Source of the DNA: Porphyromonas gingivicanis JCM 15907
GTDB taxonomy: Bacteria; Bacteroidota; Bacteroidia; Bacteroidales; Porphyromonadaceae
Direction of reading: 5' to 3'
DNA: 64,000 nucleotides
NCBI RefSeq assembly: GCF_000614585.1
Contig: NZ_BAKX01000001.1
Span: 372,001-436,000 of the forward strand
The notes below the pieces were generated by a model. The model did not search any database. It was not told the DNA's origin and saw only the letters and a list, made by a program, of their open reading frames with translations. Below, in pieces: positions 1 through 8,199 of the stretch (its first letter is position 1; every line of letters starts with the position of its first letter). The translations under genes and the position numbers were made by a program.

Positions 1-413
1 AACGATATCTCTGGAGTAGGGCGTAGAGATTCGAAAAGATAAACCTTAATGCCATTCCCTGAAAATACATTGGCTGTAATCTCTGAGAAGTAGCGGCTAT
101 TATGTCTACAATCATAACCTATTACAACAGCTATTTCTTCATCGGGATAAGTTCTTTTAAGATAATTCGCCAATCCCTGTGTAGCCATAGAAACGGTGTA
201 ACGATTCATTCTGTTAGTCCCGACTCCCATAATACCTCTCAGACCTCCTGTACCAAACTCGAGATTTTTGTAGAAAGCGTCTATTAGTTCTGCTTTATCG
301 GGATTGTCCAATAGAGTTTGTACTTCATTTCTGGTTTCTTCATCGAAAGAGGGTGCTAACCATTTTTTTGCTGCCTCGGTTACTTTATGTAAGATGTCTT
401 CGTTTGCACTCAT
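1..413 (-). CDS. Phosphoglucomutase/phosphomannomutase family protein (N-terminal part, runs off the window)
   Basis: Only the first 137 or so residues are present; the gene continues past base 1. The start is the ATG at 413-411. The translation contains GTGGLRGIMGVGTNRMN (residues 54-70), the N-terminal signature of alpha-D-phosphohexomutases that interconvert hexose 1- and 6-phosphates, then VIGYDCRHNSRYFSE (about 98-111). The catalytic phosphoserine loop would lie beyond the edge. Family membership is clear, but the exact substrate (glucose or mannose phosphate) cannot be read from this fragment. A -7 box lies about 80 bases upstream. Confidence 0.9.
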   Translation of the reverse strand, partial: MSANEDILHKVTEAAKKWLAPSFDEETRNEVQTLLDNPDKAELIDAFYKNLEFGTGGLRGIMGVGTNRMNRYTVSMATQGLANYLKRTYPDEEIAVVIGYDCRHNSRYFSEITANVFSGNGIKVYLFESLRPTPEIS

Positions 414-491
414 ACTAAAATTCTGTTTCCTTGTTTGACGATAGAGAGCTTTTTTCCATATTAAGGATAGAACTCCAAATCGTACTATCTG

Positions 492-499
492 CAAAGTTA
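492..499 (-). promoter_or_regulatory. Bacteroidota -7 box (TAACTTTG) upstream of the phosphohexomutase
   Basis: Read on the minus strand this is TAACTTTG, a full match to TAnnTTTG. It lies about 80 bases before the ATG at 413. I find no convincing TTTG at the -33 position, so the match rests on the -7 element alone. The rest of 414-701 shows no gene. Confidence 0.4.
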
Positions 500-701
500 C
501 ACTTTGTTAGAGGATTATTGGAGGTGTATTAAAATCCATTTTAAGCTCGTCCTTCGTTAATGTGTTTCAGAGGATATAAAGTATAATACATTAATAATGA
601 GGCTAAAGGAAGTGTCGTCGAAATACGAGACCAAACCCAAATGTCGCAAGTAATATCTAATAAGTGTACTACAAACACTCTCGCCAAAAAGGTTGTAATA
701 G

Positions 702-1268
702 CTAAACTTGAAGAGAAGATTCTTCGAGGGGTGTTTCTTTTGACTTTTCTTCGAGTTCCTGCTGACGAATTTTATACTTACGACAAAGTTCATGAATATC
801 ATTTTCAGAAATAGGGCGCTCGTTCGTCAAAAGGAGTTCTTTCATATCCAAAAAGTTGCCAAACTCGTTACAGAAAGAGGCGAAGTCTGTATAAAATCGT
901 CGAGGTTCTATTCCGATGGGGAGGAGAAACTGAAACCTAAAATAATTTTCTCCTACGAGAATCTCCTCGACTTCTCCCTGTAGTTTTTTGACTGCTATAG
1001 GGAACTCTTCTTGCACCATATCTATTTGATACTTTTCAAGAGGAGTCCATTGAGGAGTATGAGCCAGTGCCATAATGCGTAGCAGTCCCTTTCTTCCTCC
1101 TAAACCAGTGGTGAATATAAAAGCCCTCTCTTGCTCTGCCAAACTACTATGTAGATGGATGCGAGCTTGAAACTCTGACAATAGAGTCCAATAATACATA
1201 GAGGGAGGAGCTATTTGGAGAAAATCTTGAATAATTCGATAGGCAGTAATTTTATTGGATATAGCCAA
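702..1268 (-). CDS. Hypothetical protein, 188 aa
   Basis: I do not recognise this protein. It is soluble, with no signal peptide or membrane segment, a charged C-terminal helix (about 160-185, many K/E/Q) and a central RAFIFTTGLGGRKGLLRIM stretch. The start is a TTG that follows the stop of the upstream 79-aa gene by two bases, which suggests translational coupling; the frame stays open further upstream but offers no ATG. It is the third gene of an apparent operon: endonuclease-family protein, 79-aa protein, this one. The reading frame is intact and the coupling makes it likely to be real. Confidence 0.6.
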   Translation of the reverse strand: MAISNKITAYRIIQDFLQIAPPSMYYWTLLSEFQARIHLHSSLAEQERAFIFTTGLGGRKGLLRIMALAHTPQWTPLEKYQIDMVQEEFPIAVKKLQGEVEEILVGENYFRFQFLLPIGIEPRRFYTDFASFCNEFGNFLDMKELLLTNERPISENDIHELCRKYKIRQQELEEKSKETPLEESSLQV

Positions 1269-1270
1269 CT

Positions 1271-1510
1271 TTACAAGCTGTATCTTATGTACTCTTCGGG
1301 GATGGATTTTAGATAAAGAGTTTGTTCAATGTCCGAAACCTCCTCCTCACTCAGCTTTGAGTTAGGGGCGGCTATCATAGTTCGAGAGAGGTTAAAGTAT
1401 TCCTGCTGGATACCCAGTGGAACATAAGCATCTATTTGGAAGATAGCTGCATCTTGAATACCTTCTAAAAGTTCTTCTAAGAAATTTTCTTGCATGCCAT
1501 TATTCGCCAT
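1271..1510 (-). CDS. Hypothetical protein, 79 aa
   Basis: A small acidic protein of unknown function. Its ATG overlaps the end of the endonuclease-family gene (start at 1510, upstream stop at 1500-1502), and its own stop is two bases before the next start, so the three genes look translationally coupled. It is rich in Glu and Leu and probably helical (residues 8-22 and 54-70); no motif was recognised. It is likely to be a real gene because of the tight packing. Confidence 0.55.
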   Translation of the reverse strand: MANNGMQENFLEELLEGIQDAAIFQIDAYVPLGIQQEYFNLSRTMIAAPNSKLSEEEVSDIEQTLYLKSIPEEYIRYSL

Positions 1511-2615
1511 TCAATGCCTCCTTTCTTTCTTTTATATGAGGTTGTATAAAGAAATCTGCCATCACGGGCAAGTGGTCACTTACACCGCCTATATACTGTG
1601 TACCTCCATACGTACGACGAGGAAAGTAGCGTCCGTCAGCACCTCTTCTCATCCAACGTTTTATCATTACAGAGCGAGCACTTCTCCATTTGTAGACCAG
1701 AGAACCTTGTTTGCTTTTATGATTGACCAAATTGCCACTCACTATGATACGGTCTATCTGTTCCCAAACACCACGAAACATATAACTCCCTGGGATAGCT
1801 CCTGGAGCTAAACGAGAGGTTACATCATACATTAGGTCTTTTCTGTAATTGTATTTCTTTGAAGTTAGAGGGTGGGCCCATCCTCGTGATATAGGATCCC
1901 GAGGCTCACTGTTAAAGTCGCCCATTACTATGATATTAGCTTCTGGGTCTGTATTGAAAATACTATCACATTTACTTTGTAAAAGTGAGATTACATTTTT
2001 TCGAAAAGGGTCTGTTCTTTTCTTTCCCTCTCTCCTTGAGGGGAGATGTACCATCATAAGGTGTAGATGTTGTTTATTAAAAAGCGTACCCGAAAGGTGT
2101 AGAATATTTCTCGATTTCTTATGAGGATGGTTAGGAAACAATACACTCCACTCATTCGTCTCTTTGAGATGGAATAAGTCGGGAAGGTAGAGCAGGGCTA
2201 CATCAATACCTCTAATATCATCGCTCTCAGAGATAACATACTTATATCCCATACGCCCCAAAACGGTCCTCTGTAAGAGTGCATCCATGACATTTTTGTT
2301 TTCTACCTCTACTAAGCCAATAAAGAGAGGCCACTCCTTTTCGCCGACATCACTGATGATTTCTGCTAAGTTGTGTAGTTTCTTATTGAAGCGATGGTCG
2401 GTCCACTCCAAAGCACCCTCAGGAAGGAAGTCATAGTCCTCCTTGCCTTCGTCATGGAGAGTGTCGAAAAGGTTTTCGACGTTAAAAGTCATCAGCCTAA
2501 TGTGCTTTTTCTGCGCCTTCATTGTAGAGGGAAAGAGTATGCTAAAAAGAAAAACAATTATGAAAAATAGAGTAGTAGGTCTTAAGTTCGATGAATAACA
2601 CTCTGAGTATTGCAT
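1500..2615 (-). CDS. Secreted endonuclease/exonuclease/phosphatase family protein
   Basis: A 371-aa member of the metal-dependent DNase I-like phosphoesterase fold. The first 35 residues hold a hydrophobic segment (13-30) ending near MKAQ, read as a signal peptide or anchor. The fold motifs follow in order: LMTFNVENLFDT (41-52), the metal-binding Glu in LVEVENKN (101-108), MGDFNSEPRDP (231-241) and the catalytic SDHLP near 346-350. Family members cleave nucleic acids or phosphate esters; the substrate cannot be told from sequence, but an exported Bacteroidota copy suggests nutrient scavenging (inference). It heads a coupled three-gene unit with the two hypothetical proteins downstream. Confidence 0.85.
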   Translation of the reverse strand: MQYSECYSSNLRPTTLFFIIVFLFSILFPSTMKAQKKHIRLMTFNVENLFDTLHDEGKEDYDFLPEGALEWTDHRFNKKLHNLAEIISDVGEKEWPLFIGLVEVENKNVMDALLQRTVLGRMGYKYVISESDDIRGIDVALLYLPDLFHLKETNEWSVLFPNHPHKKSRNILHLSGTLFNKQHLHLMMVHLPSRREGKKRTDPFRKNVISLLQSKCDSIFNTDPEANIIVMGDFNSEPRDPISRGWAHPLTSKKYNYRKDLMYDVTSRLAPGAIPGSYMFRGVWEQIDRIIVSGNLVNHKSKQGSLVYKWRSARSVMIKRWMRRGADGRYFPRRTYGGTQYIGGVSDHLPVMADFFIQPHIKERKEALNGE

Positions 2616-2666
2616 ATTCTTTTGTCATGGAGACACTCTTTTTCTAAAGACTTGTTTATAACTATT

Positions 2667-2704
2667 GGGAGAGTTTTTAGAGAATCTCCCTGCACACAAA
2701 GATA
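2667..2704 (-). promoter_or_regulatory. -7 box and transcript-start hairpin before the endonuclease-family gene
   Basis: On the minus strand TATCTTTG (2704-2697) matches TAnnTTTG. No clear -33 TTTG was found. Just downstream, GGGAGA (2690-2685) can pair with TCTCCC (2672-2667) around a 12-base loop. Transcription starting about seven bases after the box would put this small hairpin at the very 5' end of a leader of roughly 75 bases. Confidence 0.4.
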
Positions 2705-2874
2705 CCTCTATTTTAGTAATTTTTCTGTGGGCAGGGAGGCATCGTAAAAAAGAGAAAGAGGCTATTACACCTCTTCCTCTCTACAAGGTTGTCCTTTCGA
2801 GACTATGTAAGAGTCTTGAAGGGAGAGCTAATAGACGTAATGTCTACTTGCTCATGTAATATTTTCAAATAGCT

Positions 2875-4880
2875 TTAACGCTCCAAGGGAATAAGCGTAT
2901 TTATCAGATCATCGTCTGCCAAGTAGGGCATAGTGATATGATAACCATCGGCATGCGTTTGGTTGAACTCAGCACTGGTCTCAATAGCATGCTCATTGCA
3001 AGCCCAAGCACGTCGAGCCACTCCCCCATAACGTCCCAAGTCATAGCAGAGCGCAATATATGGTCCACGCGTTCGCTACCATCCAACACCATACCGAAGC
3101 CTCCATTGATAGACTTACCAATGCCTACACCACCTCCGTTGTGAAGTGCTATAAGGCTCATACCACGGGCTGCATTCCCAGCGAAGCATTGTACTGCCAT
3201 ATCTGCCATTACATTACTTCCGTCACGTATATTAGCAGTCTCTCTGAATGGAGAGTCGGTACCACTTACATCGTGGTGATCACGCCCCAACATAATAGGA
3301 CCTACCTCTCCGTTACGAACCATTTCGTTGAATCGGAGTGCAATAGCCAAACGACCAGCTGCATCTTGGTAGAGGATGCGAGCCTGTGTACCTACTACAA
3401 GTTGGTTCTTTTTGGCATCTCTAATCCATATATAGTTGTCTCTATCTTGCTCTCTGCGATCGGGGTTGATACATTCCATTGCCGCTTTATCGGTCTTTTC
3501 CAAGTCTTCGGGCTTATTGGATAGACACACCCAACGGAAAGGACCATATCCGTAGTCAAAGAGTTCGGGTCCCATAATGTCTTCTACATAACTGGGCCAT
3601 ATAAATCCATCCTTGTCATCAACACCATTGCGGAGAATCTCTTTGATGCCAGAGTCGTACACAGCTTTCATAAAAGAGTTGCCATAGTCGAAGAAATAGG
3701 TGCCTCTTGCGACCAATGTACGGATAGCCTCGAAGTGAAGTTTAAGTCCCTTATTTACCTCTTCTTCAAACTTGTTGCGATCTTCTTTGAGTAGTCGTGT
3801 GCGTTCTTCAAAAGAGAGTGTAACAGGGCAATAACCACCTTCATAAACAGCATGACAGCTGGTTTGGTCTGAAAGAAGGTCTATGTGAATATTGTGCTCA
3901 ATACAGTAGGTAAGCAAGTCTACCACGTTGCCTTCATAGGCAATAGAGCAGGTCTCTCCTGTTTTGAGAGCATTAGATGCCAATATAAAGGTCTCTTCGA
4001 GAGAGCGACACACATGCTTTACCCAACCTTGGTCGTGGCGTGTTTTGATACGAGAGGGGTCTACTTCCGCTGTTATACTTACTGCTCCTGCAATATCTGC
4101 AGCTTTGGGTTGAGCTCCACTCATACCTCCCAATCCAGAAGAGATGAAGAGCTTCCCTGATAGATTCTTCCCTGTGGGGATATTCAATTGCTTACGACCT
4201 GCATTGAGAAGGGTGTTGAAAGTACCATGTACAATACCCTGAGGTCCGATATACATCCATCCTCCAGCTGTCATTTGTCCGTAGTTGGCAACTCCCATTT
4301 GGGCTGCAATCTCCCAATCTTTGATGTTGTCGTATATACCCACCATCATAGAGTTAGTAATGATAACACGAGGAGCATCGGGACGAGAAGCAAATAACCC
4401 TAAAGGATGTCCACTCTCAATAACCAAAGTTTGCTCTTCGGTCATCTCTTCGAGGTATTTCATAATAAGGCGGTACTGTAACCAGTTTTGGCATACTTGT
4501 CCCGTCTCTCCATAGGTAACCAACTCATAAGGATAGAGGGCTACATCAAAGCAGAGATTGTTTTGAATCATTACTTGAAAAGCCTTGCCTTCTAAGCAAC
4601 GCCCCTTGTACTCATCAATAGATTTTGCTTTGAGGTCTCCCTGTGGTCTGTAACGATAGGCATATATTTTGCCACGAGTGTAGAGCTCTTCCAGAAACTC
4701 TGGTGCTAACTGTGCATGTAGTTCTTTAGGAACGTAGCGCAATGCATTGCGAAGTGCAGTGCGTGTCTGTGATGGGGTTAAGCGATAACCTCGGTCTGGA
4801 GCACGACGTATTCCCTCAATAAAAGAGGGGTACTCAGGTAGAGTGGCGTCCAATGTAAAAGATATATTCTGTTTTTCCAT
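2875..4880 (-). CDS. hutU: Urocanate hydratase (frameshifted near its 3' end in this sequence)
   Basis: Urocanase, the NAD+-dependent second step of histidine degradation (urocanate to imidazolonepropionate), cytoplasmic. Conserved blocks include GQMTAGGWMYIGPQGIVHGT (201-220), SSGLGGMSGAQPKA (247-260) and a Gly-rich NGGGVGIGKSINGGFGM segment. The unbroken frame would end at 2904 with an unrelated tail after TWDVMG. Restoring one G in the C5/G5 run at 3023-3027 gives GGVARRAWACNEHAIETS and the end YLADDDLINTLIPLER, with a stop at 2875-2877 and a total of 668 aa. I treat the break as a sequence error. The gene is last in a run after the 5-formyl-THF cyclo-ligase (30-bp gap). No other hut gene is in the window. 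Confidence 0.93.
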
Positions 4881-4910
4881 AATCCTTGTAAGATGTATAT
4901 GGTGTTATAA

Positions 4911-5456
4911 TCAATCTGTAATAACGTGATGCATGAGAAAATCCCATGTGTCATGAGGCAAGTGAGGCAAAAGTCGATAGCGGAAAGTTACTCCGATAAG
5001 AGTAGCCTGAGTTTGAGGTAAAAAGCGGTCATAGTAGCCTTTACCTCTGCCCATACGCACCCCGTTAGGAGTAAAAGCTACTCCAGGTATGATGATTAAA
5101 TCTAACGTTTCGGGCAAAACCGCTAACTCTTTTTGAAAAGAGGGCTCGGCAATACCATAGGAGCCTATACTCAAACTCTTCTCCTCAAAATAGGGATAGA
5201 AAGCAATGTCTTCTGCATCCTCTACTTTGGGTAAGAAAAGTTGCTTACTGGTTGCATATTCCGAAAGCAGAGGGGTTAAGTCTGGCTCATCGGGTAGGGC
5301 GTGGTAGAGTGCTATCTTCTCAGCTTGCTCCCAGATGGGAAGTGTCTTTAGAGTGTGGCATATAGCCAAAGAAGCCTCTGCATAGTACGAAGAGGTTAAG
5401 CACTGCTTGTTGATTTGCCGTATGGCATTGCGAAGATTTTTCTTGTCTATGCTCAT
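4911..5456 (-). CDS. 5-formyltetrahydrofolate cyclo-ligase
   Basis: A 181-aa protein that converts 5-formyl-THF plus ATP to 5,10-methenyl-THF in the cytoplasm. The family signature PGVAFTPNGVRMGRGKGYYDRFL lies at about 124-146, with the ATP-loop core GRGKGYYDRFL (136-146) intact; length is normal. The start overlaps the S41 protease stop by four bases, so the two are translationally coupled. The next gene is urocanate hydratase; histidine catabolism can feed one-carbon units into folate, so the pairing may be functional (inference). Confidence 0.92.
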   Translation of the reverse strand: MSIDKKNLRNAIRQINKQCLTSSYYAEASLAICHTLKTLPIWEQAEKIALYHALPDEPDLTPLLSEYATSKQLFLPKVEDAEDIAFYPYFEEKSLSIGSYGIAEPSFQKELAVLPETLDLIIIPGVAFTPNGVRMGRGKGYYDRFLPQTQATLIGVTFRYRLLPHLPHDTWDFLMHHVITD

Positions 5457-7117
5457 AGCTCTTCTTCGTTTTCTTGATGCGCTTTGTTCCCTCTATTTCT
5501 ATCTAAAGTATAAGAAGATAGCGACTGTAGAGGAGGTCTCTCTTGAGGATAGAAATGTCGAATAGCTGCCAATATGGCCTCATCGCTCTCATTGAAAATC
5601 TGGTAAGCAGCCTCCATTCCTAAGGTATAGTTTACAATCTTCCCATAGAGAGCTTTTCGTAATAAATTACGTGATTCGTAGAGCATTCCCGAGCGCATCT
5701 GTATCCCTTTAGAGGAGGCAAAGTAAGCATAGTCGTAAATTAAGCCTTCTTGATAAGAGAGGTAACTGCCTAATTGCTTAGCATCGCTAAAAGAAGAGAG
5801 CTTCTTCCTATTTTTATCTACATAGCGGAAGGCATATTCGTCCATAGTGCCTGACTCCAACAAGCGGAGGTAGTAGGAGTTTACGCCAGCACTATCTACA
5901 GGGATAAATACTGAGGGTAAGATGCCAAATCCTCCGTAAACGATGTGCCCTGCATCTGTTTTGAATTGCTGAGCCCCCTTTAGTAGAAGGGAGTCGGTAT
6001 GATACATCTCTCCAGACTCATAGCGCTTTACTAAGTCCATTTGGTAAGATTCTGTATCGCCCATAGTGTATTGTTTCTGTATGCAACGCCCCGATGGGGA
6101 GTAGTAGCGGGCTATAGTGAGTCGTAGCTGAGCACTGTCTTGTAGGTAAAAGGGACGTTGAATAAGCCCTTTACCAAAAGTTCTACGGCCAATGATGGTT
6201 GCTCTGTCGTGGTCTTGCATAGCTCCAGCGAATACCTCACTTGAACTGGCAGAAAATTCATTGACCAAAACGACCAAAGGAATATCTTGCATCAGTCCAT
6301 TGCCCGTTGCTCTAAAGTCTTCTCTTTCGCAAGCTTTACCTTGAGTGTAGACGATAAGCTGTCCTTTTTTTAGAAATTCGTTGGCTAAACGTATGGCAGG
6401 CTCCAAGTATCCTCCTGAGTTATCTCGCAAATCTATAATCAAAGATTTAAGACCTTGGTTCTTTAGACGAGCATAAGCAGCTCTAAACTCTTCGGGAGTG
6501 TTGCGCCCCCACTGCACAATACGTATAAGTCCTGTCTCCTTATAAGGTATAAATGCTACATCTACACTGGGTACAGGCACATCGCTTCTTACTACTTGTA
6601 CAGAGATAGGTTCATTGTTTCTTAGTAAATCTAATCGAACCACAGAGGCACATTCGCCCAAAAGTATTTGACGAACAGAATCTGCCAAGAATTTTTCTCC
6701 TGTTAGAGATTTTTGGTTGGCACGCAAGATGCGATCTCCTGCTCGCAACCCCGCATACTCAGCAGGACCACCAGGTATAATATCCACAACAACGGGAGTG
6801 TCAATAATCGTGTTGAACGTGATACCTATACCACAGAAAGAGCCATCGAGACGTTGATTTTCCCATTTACTCTCCTCTTGAGAAATGTAGGCAGAGTGAG
6901 GGTCCAATTTGGTAACGAGTAGAGGGAGTATCTTTTGTTGCAAATCGGACATATCTACAGAGTCTACATAGTAGTGTTCTATAAGCTCCAGAACCTGTTC
7001 TAACTCCGTTTTTGATCTCCTTGAGAGTTGAGTTGCCAAAAGCCAACTGATGATAGAGCCGACTAACAGCGTGATGGCAGATACAATGATTAGTGTTAGC
7101 GTAGAGTGGCGTTTCAT
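5453..7117 (-). CDS. C-terminal processing protease, S41 family
   Basis: A 554-aa periplasmic serine protease of the CtpA/Prc type. Residues 8-30 form an N-terminal membrane anchor. A PDZ domain spans about 95-180 (carboxylate loop near CGIGITF, GGPAEYAGLRAGD at 116-128). The S41 catalytic domain follows, with DLRDNSGGYLEPA (229-241), the nucleophile region NEFSASSSEVFAG (286-298; Ser291 by alignment to Prc) and the catalytic Lys316 in TFGKGLIQ. All active-site residues are present. It lies 35 bp after the dCMP deaminase and overlaps the downstream cyclo-ligase by four bases. Members trim or degrade exported proteins from their C-termini; the substrate here is unknown. Confidence 0.92.
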   Translation of the reverse strand: MKRHSTLTLIIVSAITLLVGSIISWLLATQLSRRSKTELEQVLELIEHYYVDSVDMSDLQQKILPLLVTKLDPHSAYISQEESKWENQRLDGSFCGIGITFNTIIDTPVVVDIIPGGPAEYAGLRAGDRILRANQKSLTGEKFLADSVRQILLGECASVVRLDLLRNNEPISVQVVRSDVPVPSVDVAFIPYKETGLIRIVQWGRNTPEEFRAAYARLKNQGLKSLIIDLRDNSGGYLEPAIRLANEFLKKGQLIVYTQGKACEREDFRATGNGLMQDIPLVVLVNEFSASSSEVFAGAMQDHDRATIIGRRTFGKGLIQRPFYLQDSAQLRLTIARYYSPSGRCIQKQYTMGDTESYQMDLVKRYESGEMYHTDSLLLKGAQQFKTDAGHIVYGGFGILPSVFIPVDSAGVNSYYLRLLESGTMDEYAFRYVDKNRKKLSSFSDAKQLGSYLSYQEGLIYDYAYFASSKGIQMRSGMLYESRNLLRKALYGKIVNYTLGMEAAYQIFNESDEAILAAIRHFYPQERPPLQSLSSYTLDRNRGNKAHQENEEEL

Positions 7118-7152
7118 GAAAGGGTGGTGTCTACTGTAAAGTAAGATGCTAA

Positions 7153-7584
7153 TTAATCAATAGGTAAGTATATAACCTCTATGCCTGCTCTTCTAAGCAA
7201 ATCGACACCATCAGTTAGGCGATACTCTTCACTATATACAACGCGGGCTATGTTACACTGGATAATGAGTTTAGAGCACTCTATACAAGGAGCGGCAGTA
7301 ATGTATATGGTTGCTCCAGAGCTGTTGTTGGTAGAGGCAGCCACCTTGGTAATAGCATTCGCCTCGGCATGTAAAACGTAGGGTTTGGTAAGCCCTGTAT
7401 CATCTTCGCACACATTTTCAAACCCAGAGGGGGTGCCATTGAACCCGTCTGAAATAATCATTTTGTCTTTTACAATCAAAGCCCCGACTTTACGTCGTAC
7501 GCAGTAAGAGTTTTCCGCCCATATGCGTGCCATCCTGAGGTAGCGACGGTCAAGCTCTAATTGTTTCTCGTTGTTGAGTTCCAT
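7153..7584 (-). CDS. Deoxycytidylate (dCMP) deaminase, ComEB family
   Basis: A 143-aa zinc deaminase that supplies dUMP for thymidylate synthesis. The zinc and catalytic residues are visible: HAEAN (His72, Glu74) and the PCIEC pair (Cys100, Cys103), together with SDGFNGTPSGFENVC, the substrate loop typical of this family. The length is complete. It is the first gene of the deaminase - S41 protease - cyclo-ligase - hutU run and has the best promoter match in this part of the window immediately upstream. Confidence 0.92.
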   Translation of the reverse strand: MELNNEKQLELDRRYLRMARIWAENSYCVRRKVGALIVKDKMIISDGFNGTPSGFENVCEDDTGLTKPYVLHAEANAITKVAASTNNSSGATIYITAAPCIECSKLIIQCNIARVVYSEEYRLTDGVDLLRRAGIEVIYLPID

Positions 7585-7626
7585 ATATCAACAGATGCTA
7601 CAAAAAAGTATAGCTATAATTCTTCA

Positions 7627-7658
7627 CAAAAGTAGTAGTAATAAAGCAATTAGGCAAA
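7627..7658 (-). promoter_or_regulatory. Promoter (-33 TTTG, 20-base spacer, -7 TACTTTTG) of the dCMP deaminase operon
   Basis: On the minus strand TTTG at 7658-7655 is followed after 20 bases by TACTTTTG at 7634-7627. Both elements and the spacing fit the Bacteroidota housekeeping promoter (TTTG, about 19-21 bases, TAnnTTTG). The predicted start near 7620 leaves a leader of about 36 bases before the ATG at 7584. Confidence 0.6.
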
Positions 7659-7790
7659 CGATTTTTTTGCGATGACAGAGTCGTTTACAAAAAAAACTTA
7701 TAACACTGTAGACAATGTTTCTATGGTCTTGGTGCTTCGGTCTTTTTGCACTGATTTTGATTAGGTATAATCTTTGTTCAACAAAGCATT

Positions 7791-7865
7791 AAACCTTCTG
7801 GAGAAAAGTATCTGTGCAAACTCTCAAAACCATTAACCCTTTTGATTACAACCATTAACCCTTTG
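7791..7865 (+). repeat. Dispersed intergenic repeat, copy 1 (22-bp period)
   Basis: AACCATTAACCCTTT occurs twice without mismatch, at 7828-7842 and 7850-7864, a period of 22. It is preceded by TCTGTGCAAACTCTCAAAA (7811-7829), which recurs exactly at 19344-19362 upstream of purH, and by AAACCTTCTG (7791-7800), also shared with that copy. Related arrays lie at 27190-27256 and 49341-49424. All are outside genes. Confidence 0.75.
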
Positions 7866-8144
7866 TATAAGACCGTCATTATGTACATACTCCCCCTTTG
7901 CTTCTTGTCTCCTTTTTCAATATACCTTGAGTGCATTACTTGAGGTCATAAAATTGGCTGTGACGAGCTTTTTGTAAGAACTTGTACTATGTTGTAGTTA
8001 TAAGTCTTTGGCAACTAATCTAAAAGAGACGTACACAAGGGGCTTTTCTAAACTTGGGTATTGGTAATTACGCAATGAGTTCAGTAGTATGCAACAGTTA
8101 TATCTTATTCTGAATAATCCAACCATTAAGCAACAAGCTTTTTA

Positions 8145-8192
8145 TACCTTTGCAAAAATAATATCTTAAATTAGCGTACAATATAGCGTACA
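8145..8192 (+). promoter_or_regulatory. valS -7 box and leader with a direct repeat
   Basis: TACCTTTG at 8145-8152 is a full -7 match; no TTTG is present at the -33 distance. The start site would be near 8159, giving a leader of about 40 bases. That leader contains TAGCGTACA twice (8172-8180 and 8184-8192), 12 bases apart, ending eight bases before the ATG at 8200. A role for the repeat is not known. Confidence 0.45.
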
Positions 8193-8199
8193 GAAAAGA

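Larger units (their letters stand above)
7585..8199. other. 615-bp divergent intergenic region
   Basis: This lies between the leftward dCMP deaminase and rightward valS. It holds the leftward promoter at 7627-7658, one copy of the dispersed 22-bp intergenic repeat (7791-7865), the -7 box for valS (8145-8152) and a short direct repeat in the valS leader (8172-8192). I see no credible ORF, tRNA or known structured RNA in 7870-8140. Confidence 0.6.

Noticed and set aside
557-802. An 81-codon minus-strand frame overlapping the 188-aa gene
   Set aside because: It overlaps the end of a better-supported gene in another frame, has no conserved features, and is low in complexity.
2665-2859. A 64-codon plus-strand frame between the endonuclease-family gene and hutU
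   Set aside because: No recognisable motif and no ribosome-binding site, and it overlaps the leftward promoter region.
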